Below are positions 9,158 to 19,078 of a stretch of 64,000 nucleotides of DNA, one piece after another. Location of the stretch: NCBI GenBank assembly GCA_019155205.2, contig JAHNZQ020000308.1, forward strand, positions 2,907,866-2,971,865, given 5' to 3'. Made by a program: the position numbers and the translations under genes. Under the pieces are notes generated by a model. That model saw nothing but the letters and a program-made list of their open reading frames with translations. It was not told where the DNA came from and did not search any database. Source of the DNA: Gracilaria vermiculophylla. Taxonomy: Eukaryota > Rhodophyta > Florideophyceae > Gracilariales > Gracilariaceae. How positions within the stretch are numbered: position 1 is the stretch's first letter; the number at the start of each line of letters is the position of its first letter.

Positions 9158-10867
9158 TTAGGTGACAGTCTGGGTCTTCAAGGCTGCGATTGTTTGTCGT
9201 CCTCGTGCTTCAGTATGGCGTCTCCGCCAGGAATTGGTAGTTGGCGCCTGCTTCGCATTTGCAGATCTCCGTATGCATTCGACCCGTAGTTGGATCATAG
9301 TCTCAGACATGGCGTGCGACATGAGTCCGTCCAGCAAGAACCCAGGTGCAGGAACTGAAGTGGCGGCAAGCAACGTGCATTGTAGCAAGCAACGACCGTC
9401 CGGTCGTTCTACTGCTTGCCATACGCCCCTATATGCCTTGACTCCTAATCCGCTCTTCAAATCCATGATGATGGTTTTGCGTTCGGGGTTCTCCACAACG
9501 TTCAACACCATTGTCATCGGGATGGTTAGCATCAGAAACGTGTGACATTGCACCATGAGCACTGCCAGTTCTGTGTCACTCTTTCTCTCCAGCACGCGAC
9601 TTTCCGATGCATCGCGAATGAATTCGTGGAAACCGTCATAGTCTCGCAACACATCAAAGCCAATCTGTGCCGCTGTCGGCACAGCAATGCTAGCCTCGAC
9701 CTGACGTGCACCGCCGTCACAGGCGCGCAATCGCAGTCGTGGAGTGCTTTGGTCCATCATAGACGGAAGGGCCAGTCGTAGGTAGAACTGCTCTCTTCGG
9801 CGTGGTACCGTGTTCTGACACAGTACAATTTGACCGTTGCGTCTGGCCGAAATGTAACCCTTTCGCGATCTGAGAGTGACAAGCTCGTCATCGGCGACAA
9901 TCTCCACGTCGAAGCGTTCCGGCCGATGGCATGATCGCGGTTCATCTGGGCTTCTCTCCGCATCTTCGACATTGGGGTCTGGGGCGGCGATCAGTTGATC
10001 AAATTGTTCGGTGAAACCAAGATACAACCCGCGCGAGTCTCGGATTTGTGCCGAGCGGGTGGGACTATCGTATTCGAGCACAAACCCATCCCATCCCGAA
10101 TCCTTACCGCGGGACGAAGCAACCGGGGCGGCAGGCTTTGACGCGAGAAGCCAACCAAAGGCCTTGCTCTGTATCCGTAACGGACATGATCTGGTTGCCT
10201 GATACGCAGCAGCCATGGTGAAATCTTGAGGGAGAGGTTCATGGGAATGTTGAGCTAGCGTCGGGGGTAAGGGCACGTGGTTGATTTGGAAGGTTTCACA
10301 TGCAGCTGCTGAACTGGCATTGACACGGGCTCGCATAGTTGCAAGGTGAACGCTCAAATACCTGCCCGCGGTACATGTACATTGCAAATTCACGAGGGGA
10401 ACGGCGGCTTTGGCGTTGGATAGACGAACATGAAAGACAGCAGCGGAGATTTCGGAGGCAGTAAGAGTGATGGTGCCCGTTTTGTGGTCAACTGCTAGCC
10501 ATGCTCGTGGACTGGTTTCAGATGGCGCGGCAGTGGCTATTCGAGCACGATCTATCCGTTGCGAGTCCGAGGTGTCGAAGTGAAGAAAGAAAAGAGTGGA
10601 TGCAATGTGAAGATGGGAGAGCGGGACCCAGCCTATGGGCTCATCGGGGAACATGTGGCACGGGTGGTATGCGAGGACGACGGAAGGGTGATGGCGACGT
10701 ACACAACGGATACGAACGAGTGGGGCTGAGAGGAGGGCGACCTCCTCCTTGTCGACAGCTGCAATGCCCAAGAGGTGGAGGAGACGATGGACGTATGTCC
10801 ACATGGAGTGCACGGCGGACCAGCGTCCACCCCATGGGCGACTGGAAGCTGAGGCGCTCGCGCCCAT
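9158..10867 (-). CDS. beta-trefoil plus START-like lipid-binding protein
   Basis: 569 residues from ATG 10867 (ACAATGG context); a second Met is at codon 22. Residues about 165-365 look like a fascin/actin-crosslinking-type beta-trefoil, with repeated strands such as VTLRSRKGYISARRNGQIV and a closing EQFYLRL. Residues about 388-535 match the coenzyme Q-binding/polyketide cyclase branch of the START fold: an N-terminal strand with 'VPTAAQIGFDVLRDYDGFHEF', the SRVLER strand, and a C-terminal helix after APGFLLDGL, typical of COQ10-like and cyanobacterial/plant proteins. That fold binds lipids, quinones or other hydrophobic ligands. The N terminus (1-60) has a short hydrophobic stretch but no clear targeting signal. 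Joining the two folds in one chain is unusual as far as I know. Ligand and location are unknown. Confidence 0.75.
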   Translation of the reverse strand: MGASASASSRPWGGRWSAVHSMWTYVHRLLHLLGIAAVDKEEVALLSAPLVRIRCVRRHHPSVVLAYHPCHMFPDEPIGWVPLSHLHIASTLFFLHFDTSDSQRIDRARIATAAPSETSPRAWLAVDHKTGTITLTASEISAAVFHVRLSNAKAAVPLVNLQCTCTAGRYLSVHLATMRARVNASSAAACETFQINHVPLPPTLAQHSHEPLPQDFTMAAAYQATRSCPLRIQSKAFGWLLASKPAAPVASSRGKDSGWDGFVLEYDSPTRSAQIRDSRGLYLGFTEQFDQLIAAPDPNVEDAERSPDEPRSCHRPERFDVEIVADDELVTLRSRKGYISARRNGQIVLCQNTVPRRREQFYLRLALPSMMDQSTPRLRLRACDGGARQVEASIAVPTAAQIGFDVLRDYDGFHEFIRDASESRVLERKSDTELAVLMVQCHTFLMLTIPMTMVLNVVENPERKTIIMDLKSGLGVKAYRGVWQAVERPDGRCLLQCTLLAATSVPAPGFLLDGLMSHAMSETMIQLRVECIRRSANAKQAPTTNSWRRRHTEARGRQTIAALKTQTVT

Positions 10868-11711
10868 TGTACGCTGTTAGAGGAAGGCGACGGGTTGTGT
10901 AGAGTTGAGGCCAAGCGGAGGGGTCGCGCGGACGGAACGGAGTTCACGGCTGTGCTTAACGCTTACGTGTAGCGGCATGATGTTGTAACTGTGTGCACTG
11001 CGGTCGGCTTGGCACAAAGCGGCCACCTGAGACAGATATGAGATTGGGCTGCGCGGCGCAGCACCCCATTGGACCACGTTGCATCGTGTGCCACGTGGTT
11101 ATGCTATGCACTTCAAAGTGGATCAGCAGTGGAGCCGCGCGGCGACGGTCGGGCAGCGGTGGGCGGCGGAGCTGGCGGAGAATTTTGGCGCCCGTTCGGG
11201 CGGAGACGCAGCGCTTGGTCGCGCGCGGCGGGAGTCGCGAGAGCCGAGAACAGTATCGAAATCGCCTCGGCGCGGGCGCGCCTCGTCCATCGCGTTCCGA
11301 CCCCCCGCCCGGGCGAGGCGCCGCCGGCGCACCGCGCGCCCCGCGTGGCGGATCGGTCGTGGGGGAACGCGACGGCGCGACGCGCGGCGCCGACATGCAT
11401 CACGCAAGGTGCGACTGTCACACGCGCATTACAGCGGCGCGCCGGATGACGCGTCGACGTCGCGGCGCGGCGCCTGAATGGCCCCACCAGCTTCCCGCCC
11501 GCAATGAGCGCGCGCCAGGTGGCACTTGTCCCGGCGAAACCGCGATGGTCACGGCTCCATCACGTGTACGCGTCCCTCACCACTGCGCCGCTCGCTGCGG
11601 CGGAGTGCTTTGCGGGGGTGCCGTCCCGTCAACAGGCGTCACTTGCGCCGCACTTGAGCGCCACGCCACCCGCCGCCCACCGTGCGTCTCGGCCGCTCTC
11701 CCGTGCCCTCC
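10868..11711. other. divergent promoter region, GC-rich
   Basis: Lies between the start of the minus-strand START-like gene and the leader of the plus-strand Rossmann gene. It is strongly GC-rich from about 11130. Overlapping frames on both strands are low-complexity arginine/alanine translations. No TATA box is obvious. Confidence 0.4.
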
Positions 11712-11786
11712 GCTTTCGCTTGGCGTGCTTTCGCTTGGCGTGCTTTCGCTTCACGTGCTTTCGCTTCGCGTGCTTGCGCTTCGCGT
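11712..11786 (+). repeat. five 15-bp tandem repeats in the gene leader
   Basis: Five head-to-tail units of GCTTTCGCTTGGCGT, with small changes (CACGT, CGCGT, GCTTGCG), end 33 bases before ATG 11819. The unit is five codons long and stays open in the frame of the downstream gene, where it would read as FRLAC-type pentapeptides. It could be a 5' UTR regulatory array or part of a longer N terminus starting at an upstream ATG (11504). Confidence 0.85.
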
Positions 11787-11818
11787 GTTTTCCTGCGAGA
11801 GCGCGCTTCCTGTCTTCC

Positions 11819-14041
11819 ATGGCGCAGCATACTCCGTCTGCCGCTACGAACGCGGTCCCATCACCCACCGCCTCCGCCGCCGCCTCCGCCGCCGCCTCCA
11901 CCGCCGCCGCCGCCTCCGCCACCGTCTCCGCCGCCTTCCCTGCCTCCGCCGCCTTCCCTTCCTCCGCTGCCACCCTCTCCCCCCCCAGCCTCGCCCCGCC
12001 CTCGCTCACCGCTTCCGCCCCGACAGCCCTCACTGCCGTCGTGTGCGGCGCCCACACAGAGCTGGGCAAATTCGTGCTCCGTGAACTGCTACGATGCGAC
12101 CAGGTCGCTCGCGTCCACGCGCTGGCCGAACTGGACCCCCGTTCCGAGATTCGCCTCACCTCCGCTCACGCCGCCAAGCTTGTGCTCCATATGGAGCCCC
12201 TGGAGTATCTGGAACGCACCATCTCAACGCACGTCTCCCAATGCCAGCTCGCGTTTTGCACGCTCGGAGCCAGGCGAAAACCGCCCGGCATGGACACCTA
12301 CATGTTTCACAACTACAACGTCGCCATTCCAAAGCGCTTCGTGCAAGAAATGTTCCGCATCAATGCCGACCGCATCGCTTTACTTTGCTCCAGCAAGGCG
12401 TCCTCACGCATGTCCAGTCCCACTCTGCAGCGAACCAGTCCTTCAGCAGCTGACTTCGCCCGTCATCTGCAGGTAGAGCGAAGAGAGAGTCTGAGCCAGA
12501 CCAAGAATCCAGGCGTATCCATTTTCAAAGTGCCGCTCATGTTGACTGACTTGAAAGATCAGTTTGGCGTGTCGGGTACGGTCATATCTCCGATCGAACA
12601 AATCCGCGAGAAAGTCGTGTTCAAACTGGGCATTGGCGCTTCCAGTGCTGTTCATGTTCGAGATGTTGCCAAGGCAATGGTAGCAGACGCACTTGAGAAG
12701 CTAGATTTGCAGAATGAACAACCGGATCTCGCGCTTATCTTCAAGTCACGTCAAAACGCCTTTGACGAATTCCGTCCAGCCGACATTACCATCGCTGCCA
12801 AGGAAGCACGTGCGGCGCAGCGCTCTCGCTTTGTTCAGAAGCGTACCCATCACCGCATGTCGTCAAACGTATCAGGATATGCACGTTATCAAACCGGTGA
12901 GCAACTTCCCGTACAGCAGTTTTCGCCTTCCGACCTTTCGCAATCTGCCGTACCGTCTGCCTTACCTTCTGCTGCTCCTTCTGTCCCATCCGCCTCACCA
13001 TCGGCTGCTCAATCACCAGTGCCACAAAACCATGTGCTGCGTATTGAAATGGAAGGCTATACCGCTCCTCTGCGACATACGAGTGACGGTCACTCTCCAC
13101 AATTGGTAGGTCACTCATTATCCACACGCGAGGTACTAATGCATGACAAGCCCCCTTCATCACATTTACAATCTGCTACTTCTCAGCAACAGATGTTTCC
13201 ACACGAACGGCAACACTCTCCAACGAATCAGAACCCATTTCAGTCACCACCAGCAATAGCTGAAGATCCACTGACTTCCCCCATTCCCAGTACCGCCACC
13301 CGTTATTCGACTCCAAATGTCAACAGCCCAACCCATCATGAACAGCCTGTACCCTTTCCCCCACTTGCTAGCTCGGTCGACGCCCTTGGCTATCAGCTAG
13401 GCCGCCGTTTGACAATAGTGCACAGCAATGAGCAGCTACCGCGCGAATCGACCTCGCCTCGGCCGCTGTCCCGAAGGAAAAGTTCAAAGGAATTTCGATC
13501 GCAAGAGACTCGCACCACGGACAAACTCCCTCGAAGGAAATCCGCCTCCGCTGCTTCCCGAAGTGGAAAAACGTCAAAAACTTCAAGGAGGTCGAACAGC
13601 AAGTCTCGCTCGTCGCGATCCCCTCCCCAACACCCTTTCGAGAGTGATGAAGCCAAATCCCCGGCGGCAAGGTATTCCGACGCGCAGTCGTCTCGCGACA
13701 GGCCGTCCAGATCTTCGCAACAAAGGAGGACATCCGGGCGGTCCGTGCCACCTACGTCCTTTCATTCTTCGTATGACTCTGGGGAAGGCGCTCGCAGACG
13801 AAGCGAAGTGGACAGCCTCAGGCGCACCAAGTCGATGCATACAAGACGTCGCTCATCACTCCCCAGTGCTTCTGCAATCATTTCCCATATCTCACATATC
13901 GCCAGTAGAATTCTTGAGGCCACCGACAGACCCTCGGTCAAGCGATATCGACAAGCATACGACCCCAATTACCTGCCGAGAGGTGACCCGAGACGAAATC
14001 GCGGCAAGGATCGACGCGCCGTGAACGCAACGACGATATAA
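11819..14041 (+). CDS. TIP30-like Rossmann protein with long RS-rich tail
   Basis: 740 residues from ATG 11819 (TTCCATGGCG). The frame is open upstream to 11504, but that part is repeat-derived. Residues 10-68 are Ala/Ser/Pro runs encoded by CCG-type triplets. Residues about 70-240 are the Rossmann part, paralogous to the gene at 1991-2734: LTAVVCGAHTELGKFVLREL, then CQLAFCTLG, then LLCSSKAS and a helix with HLQVE (216-220) where the family has YLQVK. Both catalytic residues are therefore gone (Tyr to His, Lys to Glu). From about 330 the chain is disordered: Pro/Ser/Gln-rich, then from about 650 Arg/Ser-rich with RRKSS, RRSNSKSRSSRS and similar clusters, which suggest phosphorylation and nuclear or RNA-related location. 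I infer a non-enzymatic scaffold. Composition falls from GC-rich to ordinary along the gene. Confidence 0.75.
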   Translation: MAQHTPSAATNAVPSPTASAAASAAASTAAAASATVSAAFPASAAFPSSAATLSPPSLAPPSLTASAPTALTAVVCGAHTELGKFVLRELLRCDQVARVHALAELDPRSEIRLTSAHAAKLVLHMEPLEYLERTISTHVSQCQLAFCTLGARRKPPGMDTYMFHNYNVAIPKRFVQEMFRINADRIALLCSSKASSRMSSPTLQRTSPSAADFARHLQVERRESLSQTKNPGVSIFKVPLMLTDLKDQFGVSGTVISPIEQIREKVVFKLGIGASSAVHVRDVAKAMVADALEKLDLQNEQPDLALIFKSRQNAFDEFRPADITIAAKEARAAQRSRFVQKRTHHRMSSNVSGYARYQTGEQLPVQQFSPSDLSQSAVPSALPSAAPSVPSASPSAAQSPVPQNHVLRIEMEGYTAPLRHTSDGHSPQLVGHSLSTREVLMHDKPPSSHLQSATSQQQMFPHERQHSPTNQNPFQSPPAIAEDPLTSPIPSTATRYSTPNVNSPTHHEQPVPFPPLASSVDALGYQLGRRLTIVHSNEQLPRESTSPRPLSRRKSSKEFRSQETRTTDKLPRRKSASAASRSGKTSKTSRRSNSKSRSSRSPPQHPFESDEAKSPAARYSDAQSSRDRPSRSSQQRRTSGRSVPPTSFHSSYDSGEGARRRSEVDSLRRTKSMHTRRRSSLPSASAIISHISHIASRILEATDRPSVKRYRQAYDPNYLPRGDPRRNRGKDRRAVNATTI

Positions 14042-15318
14042 AGCTCCCGTTCAACAGTGCGTCATTGATTATTCATTAAACTTCCTAACTTTGCGGATTT
14101 GATCCGTTCTCTGCCTTGCAAGAGTCGACGCATGCCGGCCACCCGGTGTTTAAGCCATTAAGCATTAGAGAGCTCGTGTCGCGACCAGAAATGAATCACG
14201 TGCTTCAAAGCGAGTCTTCTGTAATCAGAATTTCACACTTGCGATAAGAAAGCATTCCACTTTGCGTGGACTTGAAAACAGTACGTCTCGATACACTGGT
14301 GCCGAAGCAGAGCTCATTTCGTTGACGGATCTCAGCAACCAAGACAAGATCGTAACTTGAGATATTTGAGAATGTCTAGCGCCAGTTTCCCTGGTATTAT
14401 GACTCTCGCTCTCTGTAAATGAAGGCTTGGCGTATTCTGATTATTCTTCTCGGACGATTTTGTACAAAGCCGAAGAAACCAAAACCCGACAAGCTGACCA
14501 CCTTATGAAGCGAGCGGACACTTGCATTCATGACAGATCATGTACGGACTAATGATCGGATCAATTCACTCATTCAGGAATCATACCAAATGCATGTACT
14601 CTAAGTCGACAGGCAAGGATCATTCATCAAGTTGAAACAAGCGTTGAAGCTGCAGCACGTTTTGAATGCAGTGGAGCAACCACGGAGCTCAGTTCACGTC
14701 GAAATAAAGAAGGAAAAGGCAGTATGAAACACAGTACCGACCATGGTGACAACAAAGTGACGAGACAGTGTACCATTTAGCTTGTGACAAAAAGCTGATG
14801 TCGAAGAGCAGTGCAATGACTTCGACAGATTGGCTGCGTGATGGCACCACCGTCCGAGTCTGCGACGTCCGCCTGATTGCGTCGCACGGAATGTGATTGT
14901 GAACATGAAAGAGATGGCACGACTACGCTCTCCCTGTGACTGAACGAATGACCTGTGCAGAAGGGGGATAGCACTATTTCACGTTTTTTTTCGCTTTTGT
15001 TTCATACAAACTAAAATCTGCGCTTCCTATCACTTGAACATCTTGTGGATAGCTGCCATTGATCTAACCCGTGTGCCTCTTGAACGTGTCTGCTCCTGGC
15101 AGCTGTTATCGGTGCATTGAAATCCCAAAAACGATGCGCAACCGTATCCATTAGCTTCCGACTACCTTCTTGATTCCTATCCAGCGCGGTCTGCGCGCTC
15201 TGATTTCGAAGCGAGAAAAGATCAATGCCATACATTGGTTTCTCTTCGAGAGGAAGTCATACAAGACCATCATATCCATAATAAAAAAAGGGTGTAAGAT
15301 TCGAAAGCTTGCACAATC
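14042..15318. other. intergenic, nothing recognised
   Basis: From the stop of the RS-tailed Rossmann gene to the CRAL-TRIO start. ATTAAA at about 14075 may serve the upstream gene for polyadenylation. Only short, unbiased frames are present. Confidence 0.4.
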
Positions 15319-16137
15319 ATGCATCCCACTATCGAACAAGCGCAAGAAGTGTTACGCCGAGCTCTCAAGCGCGTGGAAGAATCAGGAGTCAAATTGAAAG
15401 AAGGCGACCCTTTTCTGACCATCGCAACAGCGGCTCGTTATCTTCGTGGCTATAAAGATGAGAACGTGAGCGCTAAGAATATGGCTTCAACGTTCTTATA
15501 CCGAAGATTATTGCAAGCTGATGACCTTGGCACAGACCATTCCTCGTATAAAACAGTCTGGAATGAGCTGGAAAAGCGAAGTATGTTCCTGGCATCCAAG
15601 TCTGATGGTCAAACCCCTCCATCGCCGGTTCTGATTTTACGGAAACGTGGAGAAGCTTTTGATAAACGTGATTTTGAGGAGTACCGTCGTGCATTTTACT
15701 TCACACTGGAATGCACCGCGAAGATTGCAGACGCTCAATTAGGTCAGCCAGATCCTATGCAACAGCAAACAGGTCAATGGGTTATTGTGATGGACATGAA
15801 CGGGTACAGTTCGAAAAACAGCCCGCCCCTGAGTGTGAGTTTGGAAACTCTACGAATCTTCCAAAATCATTTTCCGGAACGAGCGAAACGGATAGTCATA
15901 TTGGATGCACCTCGTGCGTTCAGCATTCTATGGAGAATGTTGTCTCCCTTTATCGAGAGCGTCACACGTCAAAAGTTCATGTTTCTCAACCGATCTGAGG
16001 GACCTGACCAGCTGGAGGAGATCCTTGGAGAAGCCGTATGGAATTGTGTTGAGATGGATCTGCAAAAAGGTAAAAAGACAAGTGCGCAGTTAATGATAGA
16101 TGCGGGGCTTCTCCGACCTTTGGAAGTGGATTCATAG
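15319..16137 (+). CDS. CRAL-TRIO (Sec14-like) lipid-transfer protein
   Basis: 272 residues from ATG 15319, close to the usual length for a single-domain Sec14-like protein. Residues about 5-75 form the CRAL-TRIO N-terminal helical region (RYLRGYKDENVSAKNMAS resembles the 'FLRARKFDVEKA' helix). Residues about 95-255 are the lipid-binding domain: WVIVMDMNGYSS (the 'vvDmeG' strand), a helix ending YPERhxx-like in NHFPERAKRIVILDAPRAFS, then ILWRMLSPFIESVTRQKFMFL. This is the standard strand-helix order of the family. Sec14-type proteins bind and move phosphatidylinositol, phosphatidylcholine, tocopherol or similar lipids at cytosolic membrane faces; the ligand here is not predictable. It is a stand-alone gene with no intron seen. 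Confidence 0.85.
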   Translation: MHPTIEQAQEVLRRALKRVEESGVKLKEGDPFLTIATAARYLRGYKDENVSAKNMASTFLYRRLLQADDLGTDHSSYKTVWNELEKRSMFLASKSDGQTPPSPVLILRKRGEAFDKRDFEEYRRAFYFTLECTAKIADAQLGQPDPMQQQTGQWVIVMDMNGYSSKNSPPLSVSLETLRIFQNHFPERAKRIVILDAPRAFSILWRMLSPFIESVTRQKFMFLNRSEGPDQLEEILGEAVWNCVEMDLQKGKKTSAQLMIDAGLLRPLEVDS

Positions 16138-16403
16138 AAGATGAATTGCTGTGAAGCTCAGACTTACTCGAGAGCTGTTGACGGTTTAAAGCGTTCATCT
16201 TCCATTGTTATCATTTGTGGACCATAATTCATTCTGTTGTATCGCCTAATACCCTGGCTATACGCTGCGCAAGAGAGATTGAAACTATATTACCATGTTA
16301 CTGTACCAGCTATGATAAAGAACTGAGCGCTTGAAAGCTTTGAGCATAAAGAAAAGATATATTCGCATGCTGGAGAATACTGTCTACCGACGTACTCCGA
16401 AGA
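16138..16403. other. intergenic
   Basis: Between the CRAL-TRIO gene and the doubtful frame at 16404. AT-rich, with a TTATCAT/TATGATAAAG neighbourhood but no clear signal. Confidence 0.35.
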
Positions 16404-17114
16404 GTGGAAACAAAACATTGGACCAGTTTAAGTTCAGGACCCTCACAGGGAATATATCAAAGACCAAATTCACGGAGCTGCAACGTCACATTAAGCATGC
16501 AAGCGCAGTTCACATACGATGGGCTACATATGCAAGGTACCGCACAAGCGTTATCTCGACAACTCGAAATCTCGAAGGGTATCCTATCGTTCGAGCGAAG
16601 AATGGAGCCTTCTAATCGTACAGGGCGCTGGTCGACTGCGGCAAAGCAAAGCTGTATGCCTCGAGATAAACCTCCGAAACCTTCGAATTCGACGCAGAAT
16701 CTGCGTCATCATATCCCTATGAACACATCCTCGGTACGTGAAAAAGCATTGCTTCATTTTGCAGCCTATTGTCGACATCTGCTAGGACCACAAGACATAT
16801 GTTTGTGGTACGCAATCAGTATCATTTCTTCGATAACTGCTTTACATGTGCTTCCAATGAGATATTACCCCGTAAATCGTTCAAAACAACTATATTATGC
16901 CGATATGAAGCCTCACCACATCTCACGGATACACTCGAAAGTTCAAAGTATGGTAACGGCGAATAACCAGATCTCACGATTTCTCGCGGCCCTCAATGGG
17001 ACTCGTTTCTGCTGCTCTGTCCGGTTCCATTCCATCTATATCGTCTCTGATGTTCTCATTTTCACACTATTACAGCACCTGTGGAAGTTACCCATGTTGC
17101 TGATCATCAGATGA
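16404..17114 (+). CDS. hypothetical 236-residue frame, doubtful
   Basis: An uninterrupted frame that is long for DNA of this composition. A shorter frame at 16331-16615 overlaps it. The product has no domain I recognise. It is mixed polar in the first half and contains hydrophobic stretches in the second (ICLWYAISIISSITALHVLP, about residues 132-151; SIYIVSDVLIFTLLQHLW near the end), which could be one or two membrane helices. It may be a real orphan gene, an exon or chance. No TATA box is clear. Low confidence. Confidence 0.25.
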   Translation: METKHWTSLSSGPSQGIYQRPNSRSCNVTLSMQAQFTYDGLHMQGTAQALSRQLEISKGILSFERRMEPSNRTGRWSTAAKQSCMPRDKPPKPSNSTQNLRHHIPMNTSSVREKALLHFAAYCRHLLGPQDICLWYAISIISSITALHVLPMRYYPVNRSKQLYYADMKPHHISRIHSKVQSMVTANNQISRFLAALNGTRFCCSVRFHSIYIVSDVLIFTLLQHLWKLPMLLIIR

Positions 17115-18550
17115 TAGCTCCTTAGATTTCTCATCGTGGCAGACGAGCCCCAATGCTGTGCCGGGTAGAGCACCTTCTTGTTTTCTTTAACCACTTTAGT
17201 TGTTCTGTCATCCGGTGTATTTTGATTTAGCTCTCTGAGCTTGCGAAGGTGGCTCAGGAGCATTCTTCCGTTTTGCTCCGGTTTTGGTAATCGAAGAAAA
17301 TTGAGACTTACGGACTTGCAACATTCTCTTCTTCTTCTTTTTCTTCTTTTACGAGGATGTTTAGTTTAAATTCCTAATACCGCATACATTTATCCCGCAC
17401 TTATATCTCTTTCCTCAGGAACACCGAAATATTTTAAGAGGCTTCTTCTGATGGACTGCTTGACTGATTTGCTCCTGTCTTCTTGATGGTTGTACAAAGT
17501 ATGTTGACGACACGCATTTGTTTTGAAGCAATCTCCTCAGCGTCGAAAAAAGCCATCATTTCGCATCTTGCACATCGTTAAACCAACTGGATGTTTGTCA
17601 GTCCACTGGGCCGCGCGCAAGCCTAGGGCGAATCGCATCATCTTCATCACAACGCAGATAGAACCAGGACGTAAACAATTGTATGCCATGGTCTTGGCGA
17701 GAGAAACAGTCATTATGCGAAGATATCGAGCTAATCATCATCCAAAACCATTTCGATCGCTTGTGCCCTCGGTCAACCCGAGTTGCATCCAATAGTGACC
17801 TCTGCTCCTTCGAACATCACTTCGTTCACATTTGGACTCTGCCTGTGAATTCGATTGGGTATCCATTCAAATACGCCTTCCTGTGCGAGATGGGCCTCAT
17901 TACTTTGAAGTCCATCTAGTATTCTTGAAACTCACACACCTTTCAAGTCTATTGATACAAAGTTGTTCACATGAACACAAGAAGAAAAGATTCTTGATTG
18001 GCTAAGACATAATTTTTAAGATAAGAGGTTGGTATAATATATGACCAAACCTGGTAGGGTGTGAGCGTACATAAAGAAGCCTCGAGTTACACCCGAAAAT
18101 ACATCGATGAATGAGCTTGACAGAAAACACTAGATAGCTCAAAGCACTGAACTGAGTTCGCCTCATGTTTGATACTGGTATGGACTGTTGAGCATCAACA
18201 CTACTGGGTCGCATTGATCACATGTCGTGTGTTCCACGAATAAGTGAGAAGACGTCTCATATTGATGACCTCAGAAAGAACAAACAGTGCCTGTCCAAAG
18301 TTCTTTCAAATCTGTTAGAATACTTTCAAAAAGCCCTTCGCGAATCCTTTGCAGTAAAGCCATGCAAGACTAGCCCCTCCTAATTCAATAACCATGTAGG
18401 CGTCTTTGACAAAGTCATGTGCGCTATAATCAATCTTGACGATGTGATTAGCCATGAGCCCATTTGGTACGTGGTTTTGCTTACAATGCCGAAACCGCTC
18501 GAATGACAAGATCGTTGCGGTTAACGTCTCTATCACAACTTGTTGGTCCA
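17115..18550. other. intergenic with a polypyrimidine run
   Basis: AT-rich sequence with a CTTCTTCTTTTTCTTC run at about 17326-17352. No coding frame of note. It ends at the left edge of the tandem duplication. Confidence 0.4.
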
Positions 18551-18866
18551 ATTGACAGCAAATATTAATTCAGTTCTGCAGGTTAAAGTTCGTCACGATC
18601 GCATCAGTCCGGGTCATTGCTACGCAAAAAACCTAAACTTGAGGTGGTCAAAAACAAATTCATGGCACTTGACGCACACATACCATGGACATGGTCTCCG
18701 CAATTTTGCAAACCAACTAGAGAACATGGAGAAAACGGCGTCGCAATTCCTTGAGCATGTGCACGGCGCCATACGGCAGCCGACTCTAATTCCGATTGTG
18801 GCGTGACGTCTGCTCTTCCCTGCCGAATTTCTCGAGCCAAAGTCATTGGCTGGGCTATGAGCGGGG

Positions 18867-18875
18867 TATATAAAG
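18867..18875 (+). promoter_or_regulatory. TATA box, tandem gene A
   Basis: TATATAAAG, 212 bases before ATG 19079, with CATTGGCT (a reverse CCAAT) about 20 bases upstream. A GGTCGCAGCCCC block at 18911-18922 lies 44 bases after the TATA start and recurs at the same spacing (43 bases) in copy B, which supports a conserved core promoter or leader. Confidence 0.7.
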
Positions 18876-19078
18876 ACTTCCACACCTGCTCATTGTGTGG
18901 TATCTCTTACGGTCGCAGCCCCTCCACCCAACCAACTGCTTGCCGTGAGAACGTCTTTAACGAGTTCTGTGCGAGTTTGTCTTTGACTTATCTTTCTTTT
19001 GCGCACTAAATCGCTTTGGAGTGAAGGGGGCTGCCGTTTGTCATCAGACTTAGACAAACATCAACAGAGTACGCAGCC

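Noticed and set aside
11504..11818. N-terminal extension of the RS-tailed Rossmann gene
   Set aside because: Open, but made of GC-rich leader and 15-bp repeats. The ATG at 11819 has good context and the paralogue has no such extension. Left as a possibility in the findings.
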